64,000 nucleotides of DNA from Odobenus rosmarus divergens (taxonomy: Eukaryota; Chordata; Mammalia; Carnivora; Odobenidae), in the NCBI RefSeq assembly GCF_000321225.1, contig NW_004450465.1:467192-531191 (forward strand), read 5' to 3'. The first letter of the stretch is position 1. Every line of letters begins with the position of its first letter. The notes under the pieces were generated by a model. It was given only the letters and a program-made list of their open reading frames with translations, ran no database searches and was not told the origin of the DNA. Positions 21,691-33,874 of the stretch are shown one piece after another. Position numbers and translations under genes: made by a program.

Positions 21691-22849
21691 AGCTCACGGG
21701 ATGTGTGCTGTTTTATTTGTTATTTAAAATGCTTCGACCCTCAATGAAAATGTTTTTAAACCGTAGTTTAAAACCAAAAGGATCTGAATTCCTTCAAGAT
21801 GGTTTTGAGGGGCTCAAAAATCTTATTTAAAGGTGAGCAAACACCTACTCTGTAACAATGCTTAGAAACATCTGGATTTCTCCGGGGATATGCAAAAAGG
21901 AAAGAACCAAATTTCTTCAGTGAGTGTGAATCAGCCTGGGGCTGGGAAAATGAGGACGGCTGTGGAGTGCTTCACCCCGACTCCTGACCCCCCAGACCGT
22001 GGGCAGAGAGCAGGGACCCCTTTAGTTAGGAGTAATTTTCCTCTTGTTGCATCTGAGCAACCAAGAAGCTTGCTTTGACTCGGTCTAGGCTGTTGGACCA
22101 AATTCCCAAAACCTTAGAAGAAAAAATAAAGGAAAGCACATTTGGAGCTTACAAACGGAAATACTGCCGAAGCATCAAACCTTCAATGGCTTACGAGTCC
22201 CAACTTTTCTAAAAGCACAGTATGGCTCTGGCATATTCTAGATGCTCAACAAATTGTTTGGTGAATGAAGTTTGCTAAAACTCGCTGTAGACAGATTTAC
22301 TGCCCCATGTGATAGACTGAAAAATGGTGAGGTATCGACATACAAAGAAAAATGCCTCTAAGTGTACTTTTAGGGTAAGAAATGTCCAAAATAAATGATA
22401 TTTTATACAAGTTATATTTCTATTCCTTTATTTGGAGAGATTTTCTTTTTCAATGGTAGTCCTTACCATTTCAGCTGCTAATCTGGAGACAGGAGTCCAG
22501 TTTATTGAATTGTGCCAAAACTATGAATTCGTATCCTTTTTATATCGAACAACCTTGGAATAAGAGCCTAAAGGCAAATAGAAAACTGGTCTCCATTTGT
22601 AAATACAAACTAAAGGTTTTATCGTATGTCAAAATTAGGTGGAGATAAATTTTTCATGTATATGCTATATAATGTTGGAAAGTATTATCAGTTGTGCAGA
22701 GCCAAATAAAGATATACGGAATGGAAAACCTTTTAAATATTTCAGAAACTAGTATCTGGGAACCATAAACCATTAGGCAAGAGAGTGGCTATTTTTGAAA
22801 GTCATCCTTCTGGGGAGTATTTAAACTTTAAGACCTACTTTGTGTGTGT

Positions 22850-23015
22850 GGCATTGTCCCATATTGACACAGTTGTATGAGGTAGGTACTATTACCATCA
22901 GTATTCCCACTTTCAGATGAGAAAATTGAGGCACAGAAAAGTCATTCGCCCAAACTCTCATAGCTAACGTTCAAATGCAGGCAGTCTGGCTCCGAGGTCC
23001 AGGCTCGAAACCTCT
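22850..23015 (-). mobile_element. MIR element (-)
   Basis: Reverse MIR: 'aggtaggtactattaccatcagtattcccactttcagatgagaaaattgaggcacagaaaagtcattcgcccaaactctcatagctaa...ggcagtctggctccgaggtcc'. Order and spacing fit. Confidence 0.88.
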
Positions 23016-23580
23016 GGGTCATTTGCCTTGAATGGGATGATGTTTCTCCGTTCTGTTCCTGTCCTCTGTCACAGGACTCAGTAACATGAATATCTTTCCT
23101 TTCAGTTCATATAAATCTGTAACATCTTTTTAATATGTAAATGATACTCCTTTGTCTAGATATACCACGTGTTGTCTCACCTGTTTCCTACCTATGGACT
23201 TTGAATTTTTACTTTTCTACTATAAAAGCCACTTTCTACTCTCAGAACTATTGCTTGTGTGACATCAGAGAGGAACCACGTGAAAGAGTGTGTAAACAGT
23301 ATAACTTGGAGCTCCCGTGGGAGGAAATGACATTTTCATTTCCCCTAGGAAGGAGTTGTGTGATAGGAGCTCAGAGGGTTTAGGATATTGTTACAGAAAA
23401 ATTAGCCAATCGTGCCAACTTACCATTATGCTACAAAATGGAATTGACAGACAATAGCCCCAAGCTAAATTATAATCACACAATTCTCTTTATTGGATAA
23501 TATATGCCCACCGCATTTGCTGGTTTTCATACAAGGGAAAATAGAGTTCTTTTACTTGGGCTTTAAAAATCTCCAACCTC

Positions 23581-23782
23581 GGGGCACCTGGGTGGCTCAG
23601 TCATTGAGCATCTGCCTTCGGCTCAGGTCATGGTCCCAGGGTCCTGGGATCGAGCCCCACATCGGGCTCCCTGCTCAGCGGGAAGCCTGCTTCTCCCTCT
23701 CCCACTCCCCCTGCTTGTGTTCCCTCTCTCGCTGTGTTTCTCTCTGTCAAGTAAATAAATAAAATCTCTAAAAAAAAAAAAA
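23581..23782 (+). mobile_element. Can-SINE (+), young type, with TSD
   Basis: Complete young-type copy ('ctcagcgggaagcctgcttctccctctcccactccccctgcttgtg...'). The duplication 'aaaaatctccaacctc' is identical at 23565-23580 and 23783-23798. Confidence 0.97.
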
Positions 23783-23799
23783 AAAAATCTCCAACCTCA

Positions 23800-26700
23800 C
23801 TCTTGAGGAGACAGCGATGAGCTCCTGGGACAACTCTCAGGTGACAGCCTCTCTGTCACAGGAGCCCCTTCCATCCGCCTCGAAGCTTCACCCCCTATTT
23901 TGGAGTTCTCTTGTTTTTATCCCCTGGCTCACCCGTCCACCACACAAGGAGGTACATTGCTCTGCTTTTTCTGTGTGTATGCGACATGGACGAAACAGAA
24001 GACAAAAAAAAAAACACCTGTTCTTTCTTCCCTTGGCACACCAGAGTTGCTATGAAATTTCTAAAACAAACAAAAAACAAACCAAAAAAACACAGTAGAA
24101 CTAAACAAAACACCCCTCTCCAAGTCTTACCACGTGCTCGTCTTTGAAGGAGGACCTATAATAGCTCTTAAGTCTGTTTACCAAGCTGTGCTAAAGCCTG
24201 GTTGTCCTCATCCCACCTGCACATCGCGACCCAAAAGCCCCGTCTCTCAGGCATTCCTTGGAACGGCTCCTTTTTCTACCTTCTTGCGCCAAGGGCCTGT
24301 AGGACCACTCGAGACCGCAGAGAATTTTCCCCTAGAACCCATTCAGAATAACCCATTTAACCAACCGTAGCCTCGTTCTTGCTTCTCTCTCAGAGAACCC
24401 TGACAAGTTGTGTTCTCCGTCCCCTCTACCTCAGTCTCCCGGGATGCACACGCCACACAAACATTGACAAATATTGATTAACTACCTGCTTAATGCAGAG
24501 ATTTATGGGGATTATGACCATATATCTCATTTTGGGTTGGGAAAATATAACCGTACAGCTTGGAGGAACCCCCACCCCGTTCATGCATGCACATACACTT
24601 TTTTTTAACTGTGGTGGAACAGACACAGGCTTTTTATAATGAATTGTGGATTCTAGCCTTGGACAGTTTCAAGAAAATTGTTGAAATAGATTGAAAAGAA
24701 AAACTTGGAGGCAACCTAAGAGGGTTGGGATTATTTCAACTGGAGCAGAAGATAAAGTAGTTTTACAGTTTTCAGAATATGAAACAGTGTGAGGAGTTCT
24801 GAGGGCTCTCAGAAGCATACCCTCGGGACGACTGAAAAACCTGTGGAGAATATGGCCAAGAGTGAACCTAATGCAAAATCCTCAGCCTGATTAAACTTCG
24901 TTTTGGGCTCTGCTGTCTGTTTACTAGAGACTTGCACTTTAAATAACAAATTCTCTGAACAAAGGTTATCCAATAGGGGCCCTCCAGCAAAAAGGAGAGC
25001 TTAAACTGAGGCAGGGTGAATTCAGAGGAACCAAAACAGTAAGGCTCCTTTCCACTGCACATGCTTTTCAAATAAGGTAGATTTCTCCCTGGCAAGTGCT
25101 CTGGGTCATACACCACATTGTCAATGACACCCCCTCCGGTTGTGTGGGGTGCAACCGACTCAGCTGTCCTTGTTCCTTGGCCTACACAGAACCACCTTAG
25201 AAATGAGGAGGAAAAAGGCAGTAGTATGGAACACCACCCCTACTCCCAACCGTGTCCTCATTTCCCTCCCTTTTTACTACTTCTCCACCGCTTTTGGTTT
25301 TGAGAAACAAGAGAAAGGGGGAAGTAGAAGACAAGGAGATGGGAAGGAACAGGAAGGTTGGGGGTGGATAAGCTGACCTGGGGCCAGAGAGCTCCAAATC
25401 CAGGGAACTGAAGTTTATGTCCATTTCTACTTTGTCCATCTCCCAGAACCCAAAATCGGGGAGATCCTGGGGTGGTGACACTTTCCTTAGAGTGATCCAC
25501 TTCTGCCCAAGGCTTCGTAAGCGACCGGAGCTGCCCGAACAGACACTTGGTGTTCTCTCACACACACCAGAAATCTTCAGCCTTCTCCGCACCATAGAGT
25601 GGTTTTCACGTGTTAGGAGGGGAAGTGGTTTGAAAGCTCAGCTTTTGGAGGCAGGAGGTAAATGAAACAAAGCCCCACCCTGATACACGCGGCTTTTCGA
25701 TGGGTTTATTAAGCCCCTCTAAATGATGTTACTTACTTTGCGTTTGTTTAGTTATTTTGGATAAGCCACTAGACACACTTCCTCCTGATTCGATGGCGCT
25801 ATTGTAGAAATTACATACAAATACTTAGAGGCCTTGAGGCTTCCTTTTTCTCTCTCCTGGTAGTTCCGTTTTTGACTACAGAGACTTCATTGTTCTTATC
25901 TGGCTTTCTCCTCACACAATAGCTGCTCTTTTTTGCCCTTTCTTCAGTAGACAGGTGGGTTGGCCCACACAAGTATTGCAAACAAATCAATCTTAGCTTA
26001 ATTAAATATCTGAATCTTTGCCAAGTTACAAGTGACATCTTGAGGAGAGGCCCAAAGGAAAGAGTGAAAAATTCACCTAACAAAGGGTGAAGCGTTCCCT
26101 TTCTCTTTCTCGGGCTTCCTTGAAGTTTACTCCCACAGTACTCTCACATATAGCATATAATTTGGTGGCACCAGGTACCTTTGCGTTGCTGGATACACTT
26201 GTTCATTTTTATCTTCTCGGTTTAGGGTCAACAAATCATTCTGAATCTTGATTGTATCAGCCAATGTATTAGCCTTCCCTCCCATATTCGTATGATTTGT
26301 AAATATCACAAAACTTCTCTATGAAGATGAAAATTGTTAACAGAGCAGACTAAAGACATTGGAGGTACAGACAAGTTAATAGCAAAGCATTAATCCACAC
26401 TCTCTGGGTGGTGTTTTAGCCCAAAGCAGTTGACTGTTTTCTGTTATCAATGGAAGCCACGTCCATCTCCTCTTTGTTCTAATCCCGTCTCCCCAGCTAC
26501 CTGTTCACATGAATATTCCGTATTCACAGCAACGGAAATACCCAAAACCAAATTGTCCAAACCAGTTCCCTTCTCCACCTATACCATTTCTATCAGAACC
26601 GCCCACCTTGTCTTGAAGAATTAAAGTGTTGTCCATCATTCGAACTCTTGATTTACTTCTTTCCTTATATCCAGTCTGGAACTAAGCACCTTAGTTCAGT

Positions 26701-27230
26701 GATTGTCAGAATTTTTCACGTCACCTCCCACACAGGAAATGATATTAGACGGACTGAGTAAACGGAAAAAGGTTACTTGCGTCTGGAAGTAATTGCCCGG
26801 TGAGGGGTAGGGTGATCCCCACAGCCCCCAAGGAACTCATGTATCAGTATCTCAACTCACTTCTAACAGTAGGGCACCCAGGCTGGGAAGCTCAAACGCA
26901 ATGCATACTTTCTTCAAGATGTCTCATATACTTGCCCTTTAATTTCCATTTCTGCAGCTACCATTTCACCCAAGGTCCTTCTCTCATAGTTGAACCATGA
27001 TAACATCCTCCTGACTGCTTTCCTTGCCTTTCTTCAGGTTATCTTTGGTGGTGGCACCGCCTAAACCACTTACTCAGTACTTTTGGCATGAGCTTACAGT
27101 TTTTTCTCATTACCTGTGACAGTCAAACCCAAATTCTTTTGTCAGAATTTGAAAGAAAAGAAATTATGTGGGCCTATCCTACCCGTTAAACTTATTTCCT
27201 ACTATTTCCTCCAACAACCTCTATTCAAGT
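23800..27230. other. Intron 1, 3.4 kb with few repeats
   Basis: I recognise no gene and no clear transposon in this relatively repeat-poor stretch. A-rich CAAA-type sequence lies at 24061-24113. The open frames on both strands around 25118-25665 overlap each other and lack recognisable domains. Confidence 0.4.
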
Positions 27231-27246
27231 TAAATTCGCTTATTCA

Positions 27247-27445
27247 GGGACGCCTGGGTGGCTCAGTCGGTTAAACGGCTGCCTTCGGCTCAGGTCATGA
27301 TCCCGGGGTCCTGGGATCGAGTCCCACGTCGGGCTCTCTGCTCAACAGGGAGCCTGTTTCTCCCTCTCCCACTCCCCCTGCTTGTGTTCCCTCTCTCGCT
27401 GTGTCTCTCTCTGTCAAATAAATAAATAAAATCTTTAAAAAAAAA
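27247..27445 (+). mobile_element. Can-SINE (+), young type, with TSD
   Basis: Full-length copy. Flanks 'aaattcgcttattca' (27232-27246) and 'aaattcgctcattca' (27446-27460) differ at one base. Confidence 0.97.
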
Positions 27446-27564
27446 AAATTCGCTCATTCATGGTCTGTCACCCACACCATCGCATTTTCTTCTATTTGCT
27501 CTGTTTCCAGAAGATCCTGAGAGTAGTAGTGAGTCGTTGTAACTACTTGAGGAGCCTCGCAGTC

Positions 27565-27755
27565 TTGAGTACGGGACTATGTGTTGGGTCCTGGGCCAGC
27601 CTTCACAGCAACCTTGCGTGCTCGCTAATAGTATTCCAGTTTTATAGATAAGAAAGTTGAAACTCGGGTTAAGTAACTTGGCCAGGGAGAAAAATTGATT
27701 CAGTGATGGAGAGCTAAGACTTCAGATCTCAGCCTGACTTCAAACAACACACTCT
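27565..27755 (-). mobile_element. MIR element (-)
   Basis: 'tattccagttttatagataagaaagttgaaactcgggttaagtaacttggccagggag...gatggagagctaagacttcagatctcagcctgac' follows reverse MIR. Confidence 0.8.
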
Positions 27756-28460
27756 TTCTCCTGCCTTCGTCCAATGTGAGCTAAGCTTCCTCTGAATTCA
27801 CATTTCTTTCCAAACCTCTTGTGTGACAATGAATAATTTGCCATCACCTGAGAATCCTTTGATTGTTCTTTATTGTTCTCTTGCACTGATATGTGGCTGT
27901 CTGCATTTTTATCTTTATTTGTCCAACTGTGCTGAGAACCTTTGACTGCAAAGCCCCTGTAATTCTTAGCGTTGCCCTGTCTCTATGGATATATGACATC
28001 TCAATTTCTGAATTCTTGTCAAAGCATTAGAGTTCCTCCTCAAGAGATTGGGTTGATGTTAATGGCCCTTATTTACTGTATTTGCTTTTACTCTTTTGCC
28101 AAAGTTATCTACTACCTTAATTTTTCCATTTATAGATTATTATAATCTCAGAAAGCCCCAATGCCTTCTTTAGTCTATGAAAGTCCAGAATGTCCAGCAG
28201 ATTTTCCAAGACATATTGTCTCTTTAAATTAGAGATCTAGTCCCATAAATCTTCTCATGGCTGTTTTTAAATCTATTCTTAACTTCAGAGTAAAGTAAGT
28301 AGTGTAATCTTCTCATTAACCCAGATTTAAGCCTTAATAGCAATATGAGTAATATCATTTAATATAAAAATATCATTTAAAATCCTATTACATGCTTAGA
28401 ATTTATGTGGCTGACGGATTTAGAAAGCAAAGGTTTATTGTACAGTTCTTATCCTCTAGA
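27756..28460. other. Intron 1, unassigned sequence
   Basis: AT-rich, no gene and no repeat family recognised. Confidence 0.4.
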
Positions 28461-28622
28461 ACTGTGTTGTCTGATACTATAACTACTAGCCTCATGTGGC
28501 TGTTTGAATTTTAATTAATTAAAATCAAATAAAATTTAAAATTCAGTTTTTCAGTTGTATTAGCCACATTTCAAGTGCCCAATAACGGAAGATGGTTAAT
28601 GGCTACCATATTGAACAGCACA
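28461..28622. mobile_element. MER-type DNA transposon with inverted ends
   Basis: Ends 'actgtgttgtctgatac' and 'atattgaacagcacag' are imperfect inverted repeats, with 'cctcatgtggctgtt' and 'attagccacatttcaagtgcccaata' inside. Same family as 19643-19886. Confidence 0.65.
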
Positions 28623-28639
28623 GATATAGAAAATTTCTA

Positions 28640-29868
28640 CATCACAAAAAAAATCCTATTGGACATTACTTCTCTAGAAGCTCATCAACAGTTTTGTTGA
28701 GAAATATGTAATATATTTGATGTCATTGAGAGCAGCTGATAATATATTAGCTACAAGTTCCTGTAAATAAGTAGCTATCCTGAGTTGGGGTTTCATTCAT
28801 CTTTTATTCACTCAGCATAACACCTGGTGCCTAATAAGTGCTCAAAAATGTTTAACATGTGTTTATAGACTAAAGATGGCTCTTTACAGATACTCAGTGA
28901 TCTGGCATCATAACATGCATTTTTTTTTAAGCAAAGATTTAAGCAGCAGAAAGAGAAACAAACTATTCTACAAACAAGCAGTCTTCGTTTCATGAATTCT
29001 GCCAAAATGCTCAATGTAAATCTGTGGCAAATTGTTGACACCCCCTCTGCCCCTGCTTAGACAGCTGTGGCTGACATCTGCATCAAATCAGCCAAGACAT
29101 TTATTTTCGAAATGTGCACCGACCTGCTTCTAAGCCCAAAGGGTAAAAATGTCACCTTTGTTCATTTCTCAAGAAAAATGTTTTTAAGATCTGTGCTGAC
29201 TATGAAAGGAAAAGCTGTTCCTTGGGGTGTTATCTGTGATCCCCTCCTCATTTCTGGCTTTCCGGCAGTCATCATTCCTGCCCCATCCTTCGTTGTCATA
29301 TGAACAGAAAAGCAGTTCCATGCCCCACAAGCCACAGCGGCCTCTCTTCTTCCAAGGAATTTAAACTGTTGAGTTTTTGTTTATGAACTGTGTGCTTTTG
29401 TAATTACCTTAGTATTTCAAGGACTGTGAGCTTCCTGGCACAATGGAACTCTTTGCTTCAGTCTTACAATTCCGTTACCTAGGACACAGCCCCCGTAAGA
29501 GACAACCAATAGATATTTTTGCATATATAAGATTAACAAATATGTAACCTTGCCTGGAGTTGAGTGTGTTAGGTATCAATGATATTTTACTAAAAGACAC
29601 AAATACAATTAAAAACAAAACAATTTTGATGAGTAACCTTTTTCTCAGATTCTTCAAAAGCCCATGTAAAATCAGACTGATATATGTAATGATGGGGTAA
29701 TTATTATGGAACTAGGTAGAAAATTCTGTTAGAGTACCTAGAAATAAGACTGGATATCATGCATTTGGAGTCCACAGGTAGTTTACTTGAAGAATCATCA
29801 CAAATAGCAGGAAAGGCCATGTCCCCTGGAAACAAATCTGATGCATATAACCGGGAGAAGGGCTAGAA
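28640..29868. other. Intron 1, mostly unique
   Basis: No gene is recognised. A short L2-like phrase 'cataacacctggtgcctaataagtgctc' lies at about 28817-28845. Confidence 0.4.
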
Positions 29869-30668
29869 CAGTTGTTCTCAGTGTGGTCTGAAGACCCTGA
29901 AGAATCACCGATCCCTTTAAGGGAATCCACAATGTCAAAACTATCTACATAATAATACTACAGTGTTATTTACCCTTTTCATTATCATTCTCTCATGAAT
30001 ATTCAGTGGAATATTCCAGAGGCTACATAATTATCTGGAAAGGCCTTTAAGATAGTCTTCCCTTTCCAACTACGTATATGTGTGAGACAATATCTTCATA
30101 TTCTTCAACCAAAAAACAGTGTGTCGCAACAGACCGAAGGCAGACCAAGCATGAGAGTACAGCTGTTTTCTATTATACCATACATTAAAGACATTTGCAA
30201 AAATGTAAAACAGTGCTATGCCTCTCACTACATTTTTGTTTTGGAAACCATATTTTTTCATAAAAGTGTTATTCATGTTAATATGTAATGATTTATTATT
30301 GTTATTTTAAATGAATTAATAAATAAATGAACATTGTCTCAATACCCACATTAACCCAAGCTCTTTGAGGTCCTCCAATAATTTTTTTTTAATTAATGAA
30401 GCAAATTCTTTTTTTTTTTTTAAGATTTTATTTATTTATTTGACAGAGAGAGAGACAGCGAGAGAGGGAACACAAGCAGGGGAGAGGGAGAGGGAGAAGC
30501 AGGCTCTCCGCCGAGCCAGGAGCCCAATGCGGGGCTCGATCCCAGGACCCTGGAATCACCACCCGAGTGGAAGGCAGACGATTAACGACTGAGCCACCCA
30601 GGTGTCCCCCTCCAATAATTTTTAAGTGTGCAAAGTGGTCTTGAAACCAGGGAGTTTGAGAACTACTG
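29869..30668 (+). mobile_element. hAT transposon, internally deleted, with transposase relic
   Basis: Left end 'cagttgttctcagtgtggtctgaagaccc' and right end 'agggagtttgagaactactg' are the inverted termini of a hAT element. Between about 30058 and 30235 the plus strand encodes decayed pieces of a hAT transposase C-terminus: one frame reads FPTTYMCETISSY, then a +1-shifted frame gives LQPK...MRVQLFSIIPYIKDICKN. That is the conserved hAT dimerisation region found in Charlie-type transposases and ZBED-like host proteins. Frameshifts and stops make it inactive. Most of the coding region is deleted. A Can-SINE (30387-30608) interrupts the right end. Confidence 0.75.
30387..30608 (-). mobile_element. 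Can-SINE (-) with unusual extended tail
   Basis: Full-length reverse copy. TSD 'cctccaataattttt' is at 30372-30386 and 30609-30623. Between the duplication and the SINE's own T-run (30409-30421) lie about 18 extra bases, 'aattaatgaagcaaattc' (30391-30408), absent from other copies. See findings. Confidence 0.92.
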
Positions 30669-31990
30669 CTCTAGACTATGGTGAGTACTGATATAAGATA
30701 AATGGGCCCCCAGACAATGATTACCTCAAGAAGAGAAAGATCAAATGGAACCCTGTTTCTAAGCTGGCCAGACTCTACTAAAGATGCTGACCGTGGTTCT
30801 TCATCCAATCAACTAAATTACCCACAGCTTTTTGGAGGCTACATCGAAGTTTTCCTTTATTCTCTTCTCATAAACCAAACCATTCATTTGCCCAGCCAAA
30901 TATTTGCTAGCTCTTTCCAGTTGCATACAAATTGTTTTGTTTCATAAAATATTTACTCTAAAATGCTGCACTTACGCTGGTTTTAAATGAGGATTCAATT
31001 TTACTTTAAAGAGATGGTTGGGTCGGCCGGCAGCCTGGACTGAGGCTGGATACATGGTAGCAGGACACAGATACAATGTCTGAGACCTGCTGCACATCAT
31101 CTGTGGATTATTGCAGAGAGAATGGGTAGACCAGTGTCCAAACTAGCCCCGACTCATCTTCCCAGTGGCTTATTAGTGTGTTTAGTGTCATATGATTTAT
31201 ATTTTTAGGTAACATGGCCTAATAATATCAGGAAAGTTTTTATTTAGTTGGTCCCTTTTGTAAATACTTCAATGTCCATTTTAATTAAAACTGACCGCTG
31301 AAGGGCATTGGGAAATGTGTGTGCATGTGTGTGTTCTCAAACAAGCAGCTTTCAGTCTCCTTCTTTCAACCACTCTTATCTTTGGCTCAGAGGAAGGTCA
31401 TCACTCCTAATTGACATACCCTGATCCAGTCCCCAAAAGCTCAGAGAGAGACCAGTTTGATGACATACTTCTGTGTCCCTGTAGTTTCTCTCTATCTTGC
31501 ATCACTTTTTACAATCACTTTTCAAGTCTTACCACCTACGTAAAAATCTATTACTACTTGGGTGACCCAACCTTACGTAGACACCGTGTCAACGGCACCC
31601 CAACTTGAGGCTGATGGCGATGTGGTCAGAATGAACAGAGTGCAGCTGGGAATTTCTGACTGTGAGAACCTAGACTTCCCTGCCCCAGTTGCTGGCTCTA
31701 TGAAAGAGAAACACTTGGTTGTACCTCCGTTCACCTCCCAGCCATGTAAGAAGAATTTTGAGCATTACGGAGCCTTGGAGCAACTCCTGATTAGCACTCT
31801 TTCTCCCAGTATTTACACTGTTTTCCTGGTCTCTCATCCCCCCCAATTCTACCACTGCCTCAAGTAGCATTTCTGAATCACTCTGATGCATAATAATTCC
31901 TCACATCTGGCCTGCTTATTTGGCATTGGAAACACACTGCCCTGTAATAGTCATTGTTCTATGAATTTTCCAGATATGTCGTTTGTCTTC
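30669..31990. other. Intron 1, unassigned sequence
   Basis: No gene and no clear repeat is recognised. Confidence 0.4.
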
Positions 31991-31994
31991 CAAA

Positions 31995-32095
31995 CAGCCT
32001 TGAGTTTCTTGAGAGCAGAGATTTTGTCTTATTCATCTTTGACCACAGCACCGGACAGAATGCCTTGTAGCCTGAAAGGTACTCAGTATATTCAG
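31995..32095 (+). mobile_element. L2 3' end fragment (+)
   Basis: 'ttgagtttcttgagagcagagattttgtcttattcatctttg...acagaatgccttgtagc...ggtactcagtatatt' follows the L2 3' terminus. Confidence 0.7.
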
Positions 32096-32099
32096 ATGC

Positions 32100-32944
32100 T
32101 GTTGGGCTTTGAGCTAAGTGATTTTTGTTGTTGTTGTTTCATCACACTGCTTCCCCCCAAGTGCATAAATCTTGATCAATAACTCTTACTCCTCATCTTT
32201 TTTATCTTCCTCCTCTTCTTAATCAATATCAATCAACATCAGGATATAAAACTTGGATAGATTTTCCTTTTAAGATGGAAAGATATTTGTATAAGATTAT
32301 GCTCCATCCTTATAATGCCTAGCCTAGGACCATCAGTCATCCCACTCTCTCACCAATACTATAGCCTAATAATTTTAAAATGCTGGGATGCTTGGCAATT
32401 CCAAGCAGATACATTTGAGGGTCGTGGTAGGAGAAAAAAGAGGTTCTCACATACACATCCCTGTCCCTACTAGAGTGATTTTTACTTATATCTATTTTAA
32501 CACAGGTTTCATTTGGAAGAGTCTTCTACAGCTTTTAAACATTTTGAAATCTGCTATAACCCACTCCCAGACCTTGGGTCCTATGTCATTATAGGTACCA
32601 CTCTCAGCAAAGAGGTCAAAATATGGCCTAACCATTACTAGATATCCTATGCTATAGAGGTTGGAGATTGGAGAAGCCTCCAAACACTCATCTGGCAGGG
32701 CTGACTCAGCCATACAGCTATGGAGGGCAAACTCACTTCCCCAACTTTATGCCTTAAAGAATGCTACCAAATTCTACATGCACTAAAATATTTCCTCTAT
32801 TGGTCAGCTATAGCGATGTCTGAATCCCTACCCACAGGGCCTGGGATTCTAGTAATTAGAAACTCCAGAGGTAACATGATACAGAAAAAAGAAAACAAAA
32901 ACAAAAACAAAAACAGCAACAGTGCATTTAGGGATCCAAAGACT
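32100..32944. other. Intron 1, unassigned sequence
   Basis: No gene is recognised. An A-rich (CAAAAA)n run lies at 32885-32913. Confidence 0.4.
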
Positions 32945-33045
32945 GGGAGTCGAATCCTGCCTTAGTTCTTAATTTCTCTGTATTTGCCCATCAATGAAAT
33001 GGAGAAGACAATCCGTGCTTCACACCATTAGTAGGTTTCAGCAAA
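32945..33045 (+). mobile_element. Possible MIR fragment (+)
   Basis: 'gagtcgaatcctgccttagttcttaatttctctgtatttgcccatcaatgaaatggagaagacaat' resembles the MIR core, strongly diverged. Confidence 0.45.
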
Positions 33046-33049
33046 TGTT

Positions 33050-33118
33050 TTCTGGATAGATGGATAGATGGGTGGGTGGATGGCCAGGCAAGTGGATGGA
33101 CAGTTGGATAGATAGCCA
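33050..33118 (+). repeat. Imperfect (GGAT)n repeat
   Basis: GGATAGAT/GGATGG units with interruptions. Confidence 0.8.
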
Positions 33119-33189
33119 TCGAGCATATGTAAAATTGCCTGACATATAACTGTATCATTTATAGTATAAGCGAAAGGACAGATTTCATG

Positions 33190-33642
33190 TTTTAAAGCAA
33201 CAAAGATCTATTATCTTATAGTTTTGTAGGTCAGAAGTCTAAAATGGGTCACACTGAGTCAAATCAAGGTTTTGTCTGTGCTGTGATCCTTCTGGAACTC
33301 TCAGGGAGAATTCATTTCCTTGCCTCTTCCAGCTTCTAAAGCCTGCCTGTATTCCTTGGCTTATGGCCTCTTTCCATCTTCAAATCTAAAATAGCTGATG
33401 GAGTCTTTCTCAGGCTGTATCACTCTGGTATTGATATTCCTGCCTCCCTCTTCCCTGTATAAGACCTTTATAGTACGTTGAGCCCACCTGGATAATCCAA
33501 AATAGTCTCCTCATCTCAAGATCCTTGACTTAATTGCTTTTCTGCAAATTCCCCTTTGCCATACAAGGTGGCATATTCATGTTCGAGGGATTAGGAGGTG
33601 GACATCTTTGGGGGAGGGGTCATTATTCTGTCTACCACACTA
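33190..33642 (-). mobile_element. MLT1-type solo LTR (minus), old ERVL-MaLR
   Basis: Landmarks on the plus strand are 'ttttgtaggtcagaagtctaaaatggg', 'catttccttgcctcttccagcttctaa', 'tattccttggcttatggcc', 'cctggataatccaaaatagtctcctcatctcaagatccttgac' and 'ggacatctttgggggaggggtcattattctg'. This is the reverse complement of an MLT1 LTR. No internal viral region is present. Confidence 0.82.
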
Positions 33643-33679
33643 TAGGATGGTCTAGGTTATATTAGGAGTAGTATAAGGT

Positions 33680-33865
33680 GATTCAGAAATTCTTGATCTT
33701 GATTGACCATTAGAATCACTTAGGGGCTTTAAAGAAAACAGATGCCCAGGAGCCTGACACAACTACTGTGTTTTAACTGGACCACATGGGCCTAACCATC
33801 AGCATCTGCTAAAAGTACCCCAGATTATTCTATTGTGAAGCCAGGTTTGAAAGTCACTGGCTGTA
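33680..33865. mobile_element. MER5-like hAT element
   Basis: 'gattcagaaattcttgatcttgattgaccattagaatcacttaggggcttt' and 'gaagccaggtttgaaagtcactgg' are consistent with MER5B-type ends. Diverged. Confidence 0.55.
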
Positions 33866-33874
33866 TTTAAGATT

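Noticed and set aside
21339..21830. 163-codon plus-strand frame
   Set aside because: Its middle is a MIR element and neither end shows splice sites or a known domain.
22322..22334. Another ATG directly followed by a donor-like GTGAGG, as an alternative FYB1 exon 1
   Set aside because: The donor is weaker than GTAAGT at 4062 and no cluster of promoter motifs precedes it.
31562..31867. 101-codon plus frame
   Set aside because: No domain, no splice sites, and an overlapping minus frame of similar length; likely chance.
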